DNA of 64,000 nt from Lepiota brunneoincarnata. Taxonomy: Eukaryota > Basidiomycota > Agaricomycetes > Agaricales > Agaricaceae. Position numbers and translations under genes: made by a program. Numbering within the stretch: position 1 is the stretch's first letter; each line of letters starts with the position of its first letter. Shown here piece after piece: positions 1-10,544 of the stretch. The notes below the pieces were generated by a model. That model did no database searches. It was not told the origin of the DNA and saw nothing but the letters and a program-made list of their open reading frames with translations. Location of the stretch: the NCBI GenBank assembly GCA_023014365.1, contig JAEBUN010000045.1:124001-188000 (forward strand). The letters are read 5' to 3'.

Positions 1-1061
1 ACATGAGGCGTATACTAAGAATAGTCCTTCTGATGTACACTACTGATAGTTTCATAGTGACATGGGAATGTGAGCTAAAAGTAACCGTCCTTCTGATATG
101 GTTTCTGATAACACTAGGAGCCAATGGATCTCTCCTAGATCCATAATCTTGGCAAACTTCTTTATACCACCTTTTACCCAGTTGATTAGCACAATGGTGG
201 AGGCAATGAGCATGCAATCATTGACATGCACAAGAACTATGATGAGATCTGGCACCATGATCTTGAAAAATATGCTTTGGTCAACTTCACAGCATGTAAA
301 GCCCAGGTTGTCAACCAGAATCTCGCAAAGGCATTGATACCATCACCAGCCAGATTGTTTGAGTCTGTAAAGGGTCTTCTTGAGGTAGCAGATGTGTTGA
401 GGGTGAGTGGGGGATATGAAACTGGGGGGTTGTTGCATATGGATTGTCTCACCAGGGCCTAGTCTCCTATTTAGGTATGCACTCTTGATGTTGATCTGAT
501 GGATCTCATAATTTCACATGGCAGCGATTGCTAGAACAGTCCAGATGGACATGAGGCATGCAATGGGTGTGAAGGTATCAAAATAGTTGACTCTGGGCAC
601 CTGTGAAAATTCTCGAGTGACAAGACAAGCCTTGTAGCAGACAACATTTCCAGCAGCATCCTTCTTGGCCTTAAAAACCCATTTTGAGCCAATGACATTA
701 GCTCCAATTGGTCAATCAATAAGTTCCCACATTCCAGCATCATCCAACATGCTGAGTTCTTCCTTCATGGCTTTCTTCCACAGCTTCCAGTCCACTTGTT
801 TTCTCACTTCTTGCAGGCTCTCAGGTTCCAAACCCTCAGTCTCCTCAATATCTGCTGCTAGGACATGCACATCAGCCCAATCTAGCTCTTCAGCAAGAGT
901 AATTGCTCTTCCTTCTGGGATGTCTTTTGCCTTTGTGCTTGGATTTCTGGTGTGTTGATATGCCAATTTAATGACTATACATGAATTCTGTACTCCAGAA
1001 CAATTCTCTACATAGAATCATTGGCTATGTCATTAAAGAACTCTATAGAGGATTGGTACTA
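1..1061 (-). pseudogene. Copia reverse transcriptase remnant
   Basis: Read on the minus strand, frames in turn give a WKKAMKEEL..L entry motif (near 760), then a GSKWVFKAKKDA segment (near 670), then YFDTFTPIA (near 580), all typical of the copia RT domain (RVT_2). The polymerase box near 225 reads VHVNDCMLIAS, where active elements have YVDD, so a catalytic Asp is replaced by Asn. GEIHWLL follows. At least three frame changes and a stop separate these blocks. Downstream of about position 110 the sequence stops looking like RT and instead matches, inverted, part of the Tc1 element at 8,620-8,725. The gene is inactive. Confidence 0.8.
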
Positions 1062-2657
1062 CAGTGGGTCAAATAACTGTCCCAATGTTTTCACTATTTG
1101 GAAAGATCAGCTAATAGTGGACCAAGGTGATTATGTAAATACTTGGGAAAATAGACAATGATAATATAGCATATTGGGATCCTTAATCCGTTTAAATCAC
1201 CTGATTTGTCTGAGAAGTAATGGATCAATTAATCATTTAAAATATTAACTCATTGGGACAGTTTTTTAACCCTCTATCATTTTCCTAATTAATACATTGT
1301 ATAGTCTCCTTTTGCCTTGATAACTGCCTTAAGCCTTCTGGTCATACTTTCTATAAGTTTTTGACACCTTTCTGCAGCAATCCTTATTCTACTTTACCAC
1401 CAACCTGTCCCATAATTCACGTACTTCCTCAGGTGGTTTCTCATATCCCTTCAACTAGTCCTTCAGGTATATCCAGAGGGGTTCAATGGAATTGGGGTCA
1501 GGGGATTGGGCAGGATATAGTAGAATTTGCATATTGTTATCTTCAAACCACTCTATTGCCCTTTTAGACTTGTATTTTGGGTCATTATTCTACTGGAATA
1601 CCTACTCCTCCTCCTCTATCTCCAAAGTTTCAAAGCTGTTCACTATCCTATACTCCAAAATCTCACAGTACTGCTCTACATCTATGATCCTCTCAACCTC
1701 CACTAGCATTCCTACTCCTTTCCACCCCATAGCCTGCCATACCATAATGTTATCACCACCTTCATGCTTAACAATAGGAATGATAGTCTTGTCTGAGAGT
1801 CCTTCCCCCCTTATACACCTTTTTATATGACCCAAGCTTGTTGATTTTTGTTCCATCTGTCCATAATATCCATTTCCAATCTTCCACTGTCCAATCCTTG
1901 TGCTTGTGGGCAATTTGAGGTGAGTAGTTCAGTAGTGCTTCTTAAGAAGAGGTCATTTGGTCTTAACAATAGACCAGAAATTGTTCTTCTTGAGCATATT
2001 TCAGATTGTTTAAAGTGTGACAGGAGTAGGGAGGATAGAGTGGATGAATTGGGTAGCTTGAACAGCATTGTCCAGCTTCCCAGTAGTGATTTAGTAAATT
2101 ATTGATTGTTTATCCTGAGAAGATAGCATGGGGGGTTGTCCTCCTTTATTGTTTTCCTCATCTTGATCAACTTCTTTCATGATGTGCTCAATAGTACTCT
2201 TTCTTAGACCAGTTTGGACTGAGTTTGTTGCAGGGAATAGCCATTCTGAAGAAGAAAAATGACTTGAGAGCACAGGATAAAAGATATAGCTTTTATGATA
2301 TGTAATGGTAAGAAGAAAAGATGGTTGAAGTGATTTCAATATGATCATGTGATATAGAAGAGGTCACATGACAATTTTTGTTATCCCCACACTTGATTTG
2401 GTATTGATTTGGCCTGTCCAACACCAGATTTTAGGAAAATGACAGAGGATCAAAAATCTGTCCAAATGAGTTAATATTTTAAATGATTAATTGATCCATT
2501 ACTTCTCGGACAAATCACGTGATTTAAACGGTCTAAGGATCCCAATATGCTATATTATCATTGTCTATTTTCCCAAGTATTTACATAATCACCTTGGTCC
2601 ACTATTAGCTGATCTTTCCAAATAGTGAAAACATTGGGACAGTTTTTTGACCCACTG
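1062..2657 (-). mobile_element. Tc1-type DNA transposon A
   Basis: Ends CAGTGGGTCAAAT... and its inverse, flanked by TA at 1060-1061 and 2658-2659, the normal Tc1/mariner target duplication. The inverted arms are long, about 210 bp each. Each arm also holds an internal inverted copy of its own tip: CATTGGGACAGTTTTTTAACC near 1,253 faces the left tip, and an equivalent lies near 2,410. Length 1,596 bp. It sits in the copia element just upstream of the RT domain. Confidence 0.9.
1300..2260 (-). pseudogene. Tc1-family transposase, frameshifted
   Basis: The minus strand encodes a Tc1-like transposase in at least three frames. A helix-turn-helix segment lies near 2,230-2,100. The first catalytic block reads WTDGTKINKLGS near 1,850. 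GDNIMVWQAMGWKG follows near 1,740. A second block with NNDPKYKSKRAIEWF and SPDPNSIEPLW lies near 1,560-1,450. Stops interrupt several blocks, and the usual QQDND is changed. This is the most decayed of the four Tc1 transposases in the window. Confidence 0.8.
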
Positions 2658-3210
2658 TATGTCCCATAGTAGCCAGTTCAACTGAAATAAGGATATTTGA
2701 GCCTCAGAAGTGTTCAAACCAGCTCATAAACACTAAGCTTAGTGAACCAAGCTATCAGGATGCTCTCTGGAGGGATTCAGGACTCTACATAGCCTATTGA
2801 GTATACTCCGGTCACATCAAGGGACCTTATGAGTAGTTTTCTGATGAACTCAGAGTTGTTTAAACATAGAGAATATATCTAGCAGCTGTCGCAGGTGTAA
2901 TACACCTATAGCAAGCCCAATAATGATGACTAGACTTCAGCTGTCCAACATTTGGGAGGTGACAACTGATGCCCAAAGCCCTAGAAATATCAAAGACTCA
3001 TAATTAACAAATGCTTTGTGGGTCCTGGCACCTCAGCATGCTGTGTTATGATCTGTGCTCCTTCTGTATCTGAGGATAACTGGAGATGGCCTTCAATTAC
3101 TCTACAAGGTGTCCAAGATGGTTGGCCTTGCAGAGCTTAGTGGATCATGCTCAATGATATAATAAGGGAACATGCCAAGTTAAGGCAGAGAGGGTTAACA
3201 ACTGCTGTTA

Positions 3211-3238
3211 ACAAGATTAAAGCTTGAGGCTTTAATCT
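3211..3238. repeat. Inverted repeat (hairpin)
   Basis: AAGATTAAAGC and GCTTTAATCTT form 11-bp arms around a 5-nt loop inside the CACTA-like element. No function is assigned. Confidence 0.6.
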
Positions 3239-3386
3239 TTACTTGTACAGACCTTATATACCTATGAGATGCCATATACTCATTATAGGTTATTGGGCCA
3301 TTCTACTTGTCCTGCACAGTCTTGACCATGATGCGCATCCTGGCTGATGGCATCCTGGCTGATGGCATCCTACTGTTATTTATATA

Positions 3387-3782
3387 TTACAATGAGTCAG
3401 TGTCCTCGCTCTCCATTCCACTGCTGTGTGATGTTCCATTGCTTTCTTCTGACTCATAGTCCTCTTCTCCTGATCCTATCTCCATGGATTCTTCTTCATT
3501 CTCACTCTCCATTCTCTTGGTGCTTCCATCCATATCAGAGGTTGGATCGGTTGATCCATGGCTATCTTCTTTGTCCTTGGGGTACTCCAGAATATCCTCT
3601 AGAGTTATCTCCATTCCTGCTTCTCTTGCTAGGTCCTGCATGGCATTGTAGTATTCCCCTTCTTCATCTTCATATTCTTGTGCTCGCAACTGGTCTGTAG
3701 TTTCCTGTACCCATCTTGTAAAGTCAAATAGTTGTTCTTGTTCTTCTTGGTCCAGACTATTCATAACATGCTGCCTAGTCAA
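3387..3782 (-). CDS. Acidic hypothetical ORF within the CACTA-like element
   Basis: A 131-codon frame with start and stop. The first 70 residues are rich in Gln and Glu, and the C-terminal half is a Ser/Glu/Asp tail with repeated SEEE and MESE-like runs. No domain is recognised. It sits in the middle of a non-autonomous CACTA-like element, so it may be a captured gene piece or a vestige of an element-encoded protein. An acidic, low-complexity frame can also persist by chance in AT-rich DNA. Confidence 0.35.
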   Translation of the reverse strand: MTRQHVMNSLDQEEQEQLFDFTRWVQETTDQLRAQEYEDEEGEYYNAMQDLAREAGMEITLEDILEYPKDKEDSHGSTDPTSDMDGSTKRMESENEEESMEIGSGEEDYESEESNGTSHSSGMESEDTDSL

Positions 3783-5004
3783 GATTAATTATACTGGATC
3801 AAGGGAATGCCTATTTGCTATATGTCCAATCATAATTGATCCAAGATTTGACATACTCACATGGATGCAGAATAATGCAGACAAGCATGGAACATGTCTG
3901 GCTGGATTTCCATTTGTCAATCAGAGAAAAACTCATAACCCAGGGCAAGGCAGAAATGCTGCTGAACCTTCCAAAATATTCTACAGTGCCCATAACAATT
4001 AAGCTTATTGTTTTCTATTTCATATTTATTATCTCTTGTATGTATCTAAACAATATAAATACAATTGCACTTGTTCATGGAGAAAGAAGAGGTCTCACCC
4101 CCACTTCCACATACAAGTCTGCAAGCTGTGATCAAAAACAGTTTCGGAGGACTATTTAGTATGCATTGTTAAGTGTGATTTCTTTGGCTGTCAACCAACC
4201 CAGAGATAGAGACAGAGATAAAGAACAGAGTTTCAGAGTTCCAGAGTGCCTAGAGACAGAGACCAGAGTAGAGTTTAGAGACCAGAGACCAGAGACTAGA
4301 GACCCTGCACTTTGAATTGACAGGGATTGTCCTTTCACTATTGCACCATATGGCTGAGATAACTTCAACAGCTGTTCGTTAATCTCTAAACCTATACTCT
4401 CTTGAATTTTACTGTCAGAATGCACCTGTAAGGGTAACTCCAGGTCATTGCTCACAACTGCAGATTTAGAATTCTGATCCCTGGACTCCCTACATTCAGA
4501 AATCTAACTCCCAACCTCCCTGCACTTGTAAATGTGATCCCCAGCCTCCCAATGCTCAGAAATCCGACTCCCAGCCTTCCTGCATTCGGAAATCCAATTT
4601 CCAGCCTCCCTGGGCCTAGAAATCTGTCTCCCAGCACCCCAGTACTCAGAATTCCCTCCTACACCCCTCTAATGCAGATGCGAACCCTCACTGGTGTACA
4701 CAACCCTATCCTGAGCCAATTCCTGGCTATACTCACTTTAGGCATCCCTGACACCTCATGGCTATTTATGTAGAGTAAATTACTCAACTCAGACCTTGTG
4801 GCAGGTAGTATAAGTAGTGTAGGTGAGCTTAGAGAAACCTTACTTGATTCTCTAAGGTTTCTCCCTGCTCAGCCAATGTAACACAGCAACCAGGTCATCC
4901 TTACAGCACCCCCAGAACACCTCAAAAGAGAAAACTGTTCATTATCTATTGCATACTACTTGTATTAGCTTAAGCTTATCAAATTTCAACTAAGCTTAGT
5001 GAAA

Positions 5005-5278
5005 ACAAGCTCTCTATCTATATTAAAAAACCACAAACATTTCTACCTTTTCAGTGTTGAGGCCATTGCATGCATGGATTCTTCTTGTTGAATATTTCCC
5101 CTGTGCTGGCATTGTCTGTGGCTGTGTTTTCACAAGGATCAGTTGGGGGATTGGCTGGCTGCTGGTTGGGAGGGGTGGAGGAGAGAGCTGGTGGCTTGAT
5201 TGTGGTGCTTGTGCTGTGTGGAGGGTCATTTCACAGCTCACTTGCTGGTAACTGCTCCTGTTTGAGCCCAGGATGACC
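5005..5278 (-). pseudogene. Copia integrase-RT linker remnant
   Basis: Minus-strand reading gives a Pro/Ser/Thr/Gln-rich stretch (QLSPPPLPTSSQPIPQL near 5,150), as found between the integrase and RT of copia polyproteins. It continues, after removal of the CACTA-like element, into 2,730-2,658. No catalytic motif is expected here. A stop closes the frame at the CACTA-side edge. Confidence 0.55.
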
Positions 5279-5280
5279 TA

Positions 5281-6886
5281 CAGTGACCCACAAAACTGTT
5301 CCAATGTTTTGTACTTTTGACTTAAAGTAGTAATAGCTCAGTAAATAAAATAGCTAAATTTGTGAGTATATTTAAAAACATAGCCAAATATGTCATATCT
5401 GACCCTGCAAAGTCGCGTTATGCAATACTTCTAAATGAGGCAATTATGATTTTTGTAAGCATTTTAAGTCATTGGAATGGTTTTGTCAATGGTAATTTTT
5501 AATACTAATCCAAGCAATCACATGACTCTGTTGATTGTGAATCAACAAGATCATGTGACCACGTGTCTTTGACATATAAATAGATGTGCTGACAGCCATG
5601 TCCCATCATTCTCAACCCCCCTACCTACTATGAAGCCATTATCTTCTACTCTAAAGCAAACTATCCTCTCTTTGCTAAATTCTCATCATTCCTATACTAA
5701 AATTGAGGCAATTACTGGTGTTGGGCATAGTACCATATCCAGGTTAGCCTCTAAAAATTGTTTCAGCCTTACCAAATCACTTGGAGGATATCCTTCAAAA
5801 CTCTCTACCACTAATATTTGGCATGCTATCCATCTTATCTCTGCTGGCAAGGCTGAAACTGCTGTAGATATAGCCAAATCTCTTGCTCCCATCATTGAGA
5901 CATCAGTCTCTTCACAGACTGTGGCAAGGCATCTCAAACAGGCAGGAATGAAGGCTGTAGTCAAGCAAAAAAAGCCTTTACTCTCTGACAAGCATAGGAG
6001 GGTTAGGCTGGATTTTGCTCTGACACACCAGCATTGGACTGTGGGGGACTGGAAGCTGGTTGTATGGTCTGATGAGACCAAAATTAATTGTTTGGGGTCA
6101 GATGGGAGGAAGTGGGGATGGAAAAAGAAGGGAGAGGGGCTTAGTGAAAGATTGGTCAAGGGAACTCTGAAGTATGGAGGATAATCAGTGATGGTTTGGG
6201 GCTGTATGCTGTGGGATGGCCCAGGCTATGCAGTGAGGATCAATGGAAGGATGGATGCAGAGTTGTTTGTGCAAATTTTGGAGGAAGATTTGAAGAAGAG
6301 TCTCTGGTGGTACAAGCTTAAACCCTGAGATATTATCTTCCAGCAAGATAATGACCCCAAACACAAGAGTACACTGGCCAAAGAATGGTTTCAAAAAAAT
6401 CATTTTAGGCTCCTAACCTGGCCAGCACAGTCACCTGACCTCAATACCATTGAACACTTATGGGAATATGTGAAGAGAAAGTTGGGAGAGTATGAATCTC
6501 CTCCCAAGGGTATGGAGGAGTTGTGGCAGAGGGTAGAAAAGGAGTAGGATGCTATTCCAGCTTCTGAGTGGCAGAAGTTAATTGAAAGGATGCCTAGAAG
6601 AGTAGCAGCTGTACTCAAAGCTAGGGGGGGCTACTCTAAGTACTAGAAATAATAGGATAGCCTAGTATAATATGTCATTGACAAAACAGTTCCAATGACT
6701 TAAAATGATTACAAAATTCATAATTTCCTAATTTAGAAGTATTACATGACACAACTTTGCAGAGTCAGATATGACATATTTGGCTATATTTATAAATATA
6801 TTCAAAAATATGGCTATTTTATTTACTGAGCTACTACTACTTTAAGTCAAAAGTACAAAACATTGGAACGGTTTTGTGGGTCACTG
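5281..6886 (+). mobile_element. Tc1-type DNA transposon B
   Basis: Ends CAGTGACCCACAAAACTG... and its inverse, with TA at 5279-5280 and 6887-6888. The arms are about 210 bp and closely matched between ends. Each has an inverted internal copy of its tip: CATTGGAATGGTTTTGTCAATGG near 5,473 and its partner near 6,676. Length 1,606 bp. It is inserted right after the copia integrase. The well-preserved arms suggest it is younger than element A. Confidence 0.93.
5630..6646 (+). pseudogene. Tc1-family DD34E transposase with three in-frame stops
   Basis: A single frame runs from ATG 5630 to TAG 6644-6646 (about 338 codons, the normal Tc1 length), with stops only at 6182 (TAA), 6326 (TGA) and 6545 (TAG). 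An N-terminal helix-turn-helix (GVGHSTISRLASK) is followed by catalytic block one, WSDETKINCLGSDG. Then come [13 protein letters not shown] and [13 protein letters not shown], which place 34 residues between the second Asp and the Glu. The C-terminus GGYSKY matches the other copies. At 6545 the family has Trp, so that stop is a likely G-to-A change. No frameshift was seen. Confidence 0.88.
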
Positions 6887-6888
6887 TA

Positions 6889-8328
6889 AGTTAATAAAAC
6901 AAAAATTTCATTCAATTTTTATAGCACCAGTGTCCAAAAAATAGATGCAGGAGCTATTGCTCTCTGCATCATACCTGACCCATTGCCCTTTCTTCACTCA
7001 CCTGCTGAGCTTGTCTCCACTTGCCTGGTGTATCCACACCTCCTCTCCCCACTCATGTACTGCATGTAGGTCCAGCTTGCAACTGTATACTACCTCAAAT
7101 GGCATTCTCCCTTTGAGTCCTTGGGTTCCAGTCCTGTTCATCAACCAGACTACATGGGCAACAGCTTCTGCCAATAATGACTTCAGAAGCTGACTTGCAT
7201 GTAGTAGTGCATGCATGCACTCAATGATTATGCAATTTGGCACTTGGCAACTCCATTGTGCTGAGGGGTGTCATGTATGGTAAGTTTAGTCTCCATACCC
7301 CAGGATTTTAAGTAAGACTGGAAGTCACTCATGGTGTATTCCCCTCCCCTGTCCAAGTGCAAAGCCTTGATATGGATGCCAAACTGTGTTTTGCACCATG
7401 CATCATAGTTTTGGTAGGCCTCAAAGATGTTGGACTTGTTGGATAAGAAGTTAATGTGAGTCCACCTTGAGAAATTGTCAATAAAGGTCACATAATAATG
7501 TTTGCCCTTTTTTGTCTCTACTCTTGCTGGTCCCCAGACATCAGAGTGGGTTTCCTCACCAAATGCTGAAGCCCACTCAGCCTCCCAAACTTTCAAAATT
7601 GGCAGCCAAGTTGCTTTGCTGTAGGCACATGACTTGCAGAAGAAGTCAGCATCTGCTCCATCTTTCAGCATCAGACTAGCTACCAAACCATCATGGACAA
7701 GCTTCCAAGCTGCTTGAGCTCCAATATAGCCCAGGTGGCAGTGCAGTAGATCCAAGCTAAGTGGCTCACTAGCCACATTCACTTCTTCCACTTCTTTTAC
7801 CAACTTATACAGGCCTTGTCCAGTCCTCAGAATCTCAGCAATACAGGCACCACCAACATCTTGGATGATACACTTGCCATTTGCAAAGGTTGTTGAGAAA
7901 CCAGCATTGTCAAGTCAGCCAATTGACACAAGGGTATAGCCTGCTTTGGGTGAGTATAAGACCTCACTTAGGTGCAGCTGCAACAAGGTAGCACCATTTG
8001 GCAGCTTGATCACCACTTCTCCCTTTCCAATAGCATTGAATGCCTTCTTGTTTGCTGCACATAAGGGTTAAGAGGGGATGGATTCAAAGGTTGCAAAGTT
8101 GTGTTGGTAAGGTAAGATATGGTTTGTACATATTGGAAATGCAAACTTGTTGTGAGTTTCACAGAATGCCAGGAGGTCCAAGCATTGACTACTTGGACCC
8201 ACTCCCTAGTGTTTTGGCTCCTGATCTTTTTTTTCTTTTTTCTCTCTTGATCTCTATGTAAACAGTAGCTAGAATACCAAGACAATTACTCACTCTTTTA
8301 TTGTTCCATATTTACCTTAAATAACATA
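6889..8328 (-). pseudogene. Copia protease-integrase remnant
   Basis: On the minus strand, a protease-end segment (KAFNAIGKGEVVIKLPNG, near 8,040-7,985) leads into a GAG-pre-integrase domain (LLHCHLGYIG near 7,740, CKSCAYSKA near 7,640). The integrase core follows: SDVWGPA (near 7,535), FIDNFSRWTH and HLDRGGEY (near 7,335). The DDE Asp residues are visible, but the usual NGVAE reads NGVAK at about 7,240. The frame from 7,803 to 7,228 is open. Upstream, a TGA sits where Gly is expected near 7,915. The tail RIYFLDTGAIKIE-type segment near 6,920 ends at the Tc1-B target. Confidence 0.85.
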
Positions 8329-10319
8329 CAGTGGCGTCCAAAAGTATTGCACCATCATGTGACCTGATCTCTTGATCTCGCTTATCTATTTCATGTAACA
8401 CTTGAGGTGAAACAAAGTATGCTGTTTCATGCTCCAGGACACAAGGAATCATCATGGCAATGAAACTTTGCTGTATAATGTATTCTAGGAATAAAATTCA
8501 TGTTTTAGTGCCACACCTATGGTGCATTTCTTTTGGACATCTAAGTTCAATCACCTTTGAAGCTATATAGGTGAAGCCAGAGTGAACAAACCTCAAGTTT
8601 TTTGCATCATTCATGTTATCAGAAATCTTATCAGAAGGACAGTTATTCTTAGCTATATTTCCCATGTCACTATGAAACAATCAGTAGTATACATCAGAAG
8701 GACTATTATTACCACATGCCTCATGTTCCTTATCTCTGACTCATAGTTACCTTGGTCCGGACTATTATAATAGGAGTACAGCCACACTTAGAAGTATATA
8801 AGGATACAGTACAATACCTTGTATTCTTATCTTAGTGTTATAAAGTTCTTGCCTCCTATACCTCTTTGCCATAACCAGCTGGACTTATAGTGCTCCATTG
8901 TCTCCAAGTCATGCTTAGTAGGATAGGACCAAGTCTGTATAGACATCCTGTGTTGAACCCCATGCTACTCAAGAGTGAACCCCTAACCCGGGTAACAATT
9001 CAGCCTCATTACACCATGGTCTATACTTCCCCATCTAAAGTTGCTTGCATTGTTGAACTCCAGTCTTCTGGGATGACCCATAGACAGATTGGGTCAAGGA
9101 TCAGTATCCATCACTCTACTGTTGGCTGTGTACTCGACAGATTCTCCAAAACTGAAGATCCATATTATGTCAGGCCCAAATCCAGTCGCCCTCAAAAGCT
9201 GGATGAGCGCCAAGTGTGAGTTGGGGCCCAGCTTCTTGCCTGAACAGAGGTATCCAATGCAACTGAATTGGCTAAAACCACCTTCCTGGGTGTGTCACAC
9301 CAAACAGTAGCACGCTTCCTAAAGGAGAAAGGATTGATATGCCAAGTCAGGAGGCCCCGTCCCTACATTTCTCCAATCAATCAGAAGAAGTGACTCGCGT
9401 GGGCACGCCAGCATTCTGATTGGATGGTTGATGACTGGAAGGAGGTAATTTTCTCCGATGAATCTAAATTCCTCCTTTTCAAGTCAGATGGCCATCAATA
9501 TGCTTGGATGAAGCCCGGACAGGCCCTGGACCCTTGATTTACCAAGAAGAACATCAAACACGGGGGGGGGGAATATTATGGTTTGGGGGTGCATCACTAG
9601 TTGGGGGGTAGGGAGGTTACATCAGATATCCGGCATCATGTGTGGTCCGGATTATGTCAAGATCCTTGAAAAGTCTTATCTAGAGACTCTCAAGGATCTT
9701 AATCTGAGATCCACAGGTCGAAGCACACCAATTTTCCAGCAGGATAACGATCTGAAACACAGGAGTAAAGTTGCCAAGGAATTTTTCAAGAAGAAAAAAA
9801 TTTGCCGCTTGGACTGGCCACCCTCAAGCCCTGATATGAACATTATAGAGCATGCATGGGACCAATTGGATTGTCTTGTGCATGCCTGTGACCCTCTTCC
9901 TCGCAACCGGGATGAGATGTGGGCTGCTCTTCAGGAGGAATGGGGTAATATATCTCAAGAAAATTTGGACACCCTTTTTGAGAGTATGCCTCATCGTGTT
10001 GAGGCAGTAATTAAGGCCTGGGGTGGAAACACCAAGTACTAACTTGTTTCAAGGTGAATGGTTTTGTTTTCATCCCACAATGCTCTAATCTTATCTCTTA
10101 ATAGGTGATGTCCAAAAGTATTGCACCATCCTTTTCACACTCCTCCTCATTTTTTGATTTAAATTCTGTATATTATGTCTCTCTACTACTATATATCGAT
10201 TCCCTACATGCTTAGCTCTCTGTCAATATAATTTATGGATGAAACAACAATGATCTTGAAGAACGAGAGAGAGTTGATCCATTGGTCATGTGACAGTGCG
10301 ATACTTTTGGACGCCACTG
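8329..10319 (+). mobile_element. Tc1-type DNA transposon C
   Basis: Ends CAGTGGCGTCCAAAAGTAT... and its inverse, with TA at 8327-8328 and 10320-10321. Length 1,991 bp, the longest of the four. Inverted internal copies of the tip occur near 8,521-8,541 (GGTGCATTTCTTTTGGACATC) and 10,107-10,131 (GATGTCCAAAAGTATTGCACC), so each arm is a foldback of about 215 bp. A 300-bp non-coding leader separates the left arm from the transposase. It lies between copia gag and protease. Confidence 0.92.
9016..10042 (+). pseudogene. Tc1-family DD34E transposase, frameshifted
   Basis: The frame starts at ATG 9016 (helix-turn-helix GMTHRQIGSRISIHHSTVG) and has stops near 9,217, 9,240, 9,389 and 9,535. It then shifts by one at a run of ten G at about 9,562-9,571, where nine would keep HGGGNIMVW in frame. 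The rest (9,578-10,042) is open, with FQQDNDLKHRS and SPDMNIIEHAWDQ giving a DD34E triad, and ends GGNTKY. The first catalytic block is FSDESKF. It is inactive, although the C-terminal half is well preserved. Confidence 0.88.
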
Positions 10320-10544
10320 TAGCTCAAAGTACCTGCAGTCTCAGTTCTCATGCATATGCGTCTCTGAGGCTGTGAGTAGCCTATGTTACCTTTTCTCATA
10401 TGATTGTTGCTTACAATGCCTGTAGAATGAATACTTGTATTCTAACAGGTATAGAATATATTTAGTTCTTGCACATATGAGTCTCTGAGGCTAACAAATA
10501 CTCATATTCTAGCAGTTTGTGGCACCTGAGTCAAAGACTTTGAC

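Larger units (their letters stand above)
2731..5001. mobile_element. CACTA-like element with palindromic ends
   Basis: The element starts CACTAAGCTTAGTG and ends with the inverse, giving 13-bp inverted repeats CACTAAGCTTAGT that are themselves near-perfect palindromes. It is flanked by AAA at 2728-2730 and 5002-5004, the 3-bp duplication expected of CACTA (EnSpm/CMC) transposons. Further AAGCTTA-type motifs lie close inside the right end. No TNP2-type transposase is visible, so it looks non-autonomous; one acidic open frame is inside. It interrupts the copia linker. Ends and duplication are seen directly; the family assignment is inference. Confidence 0.6.
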
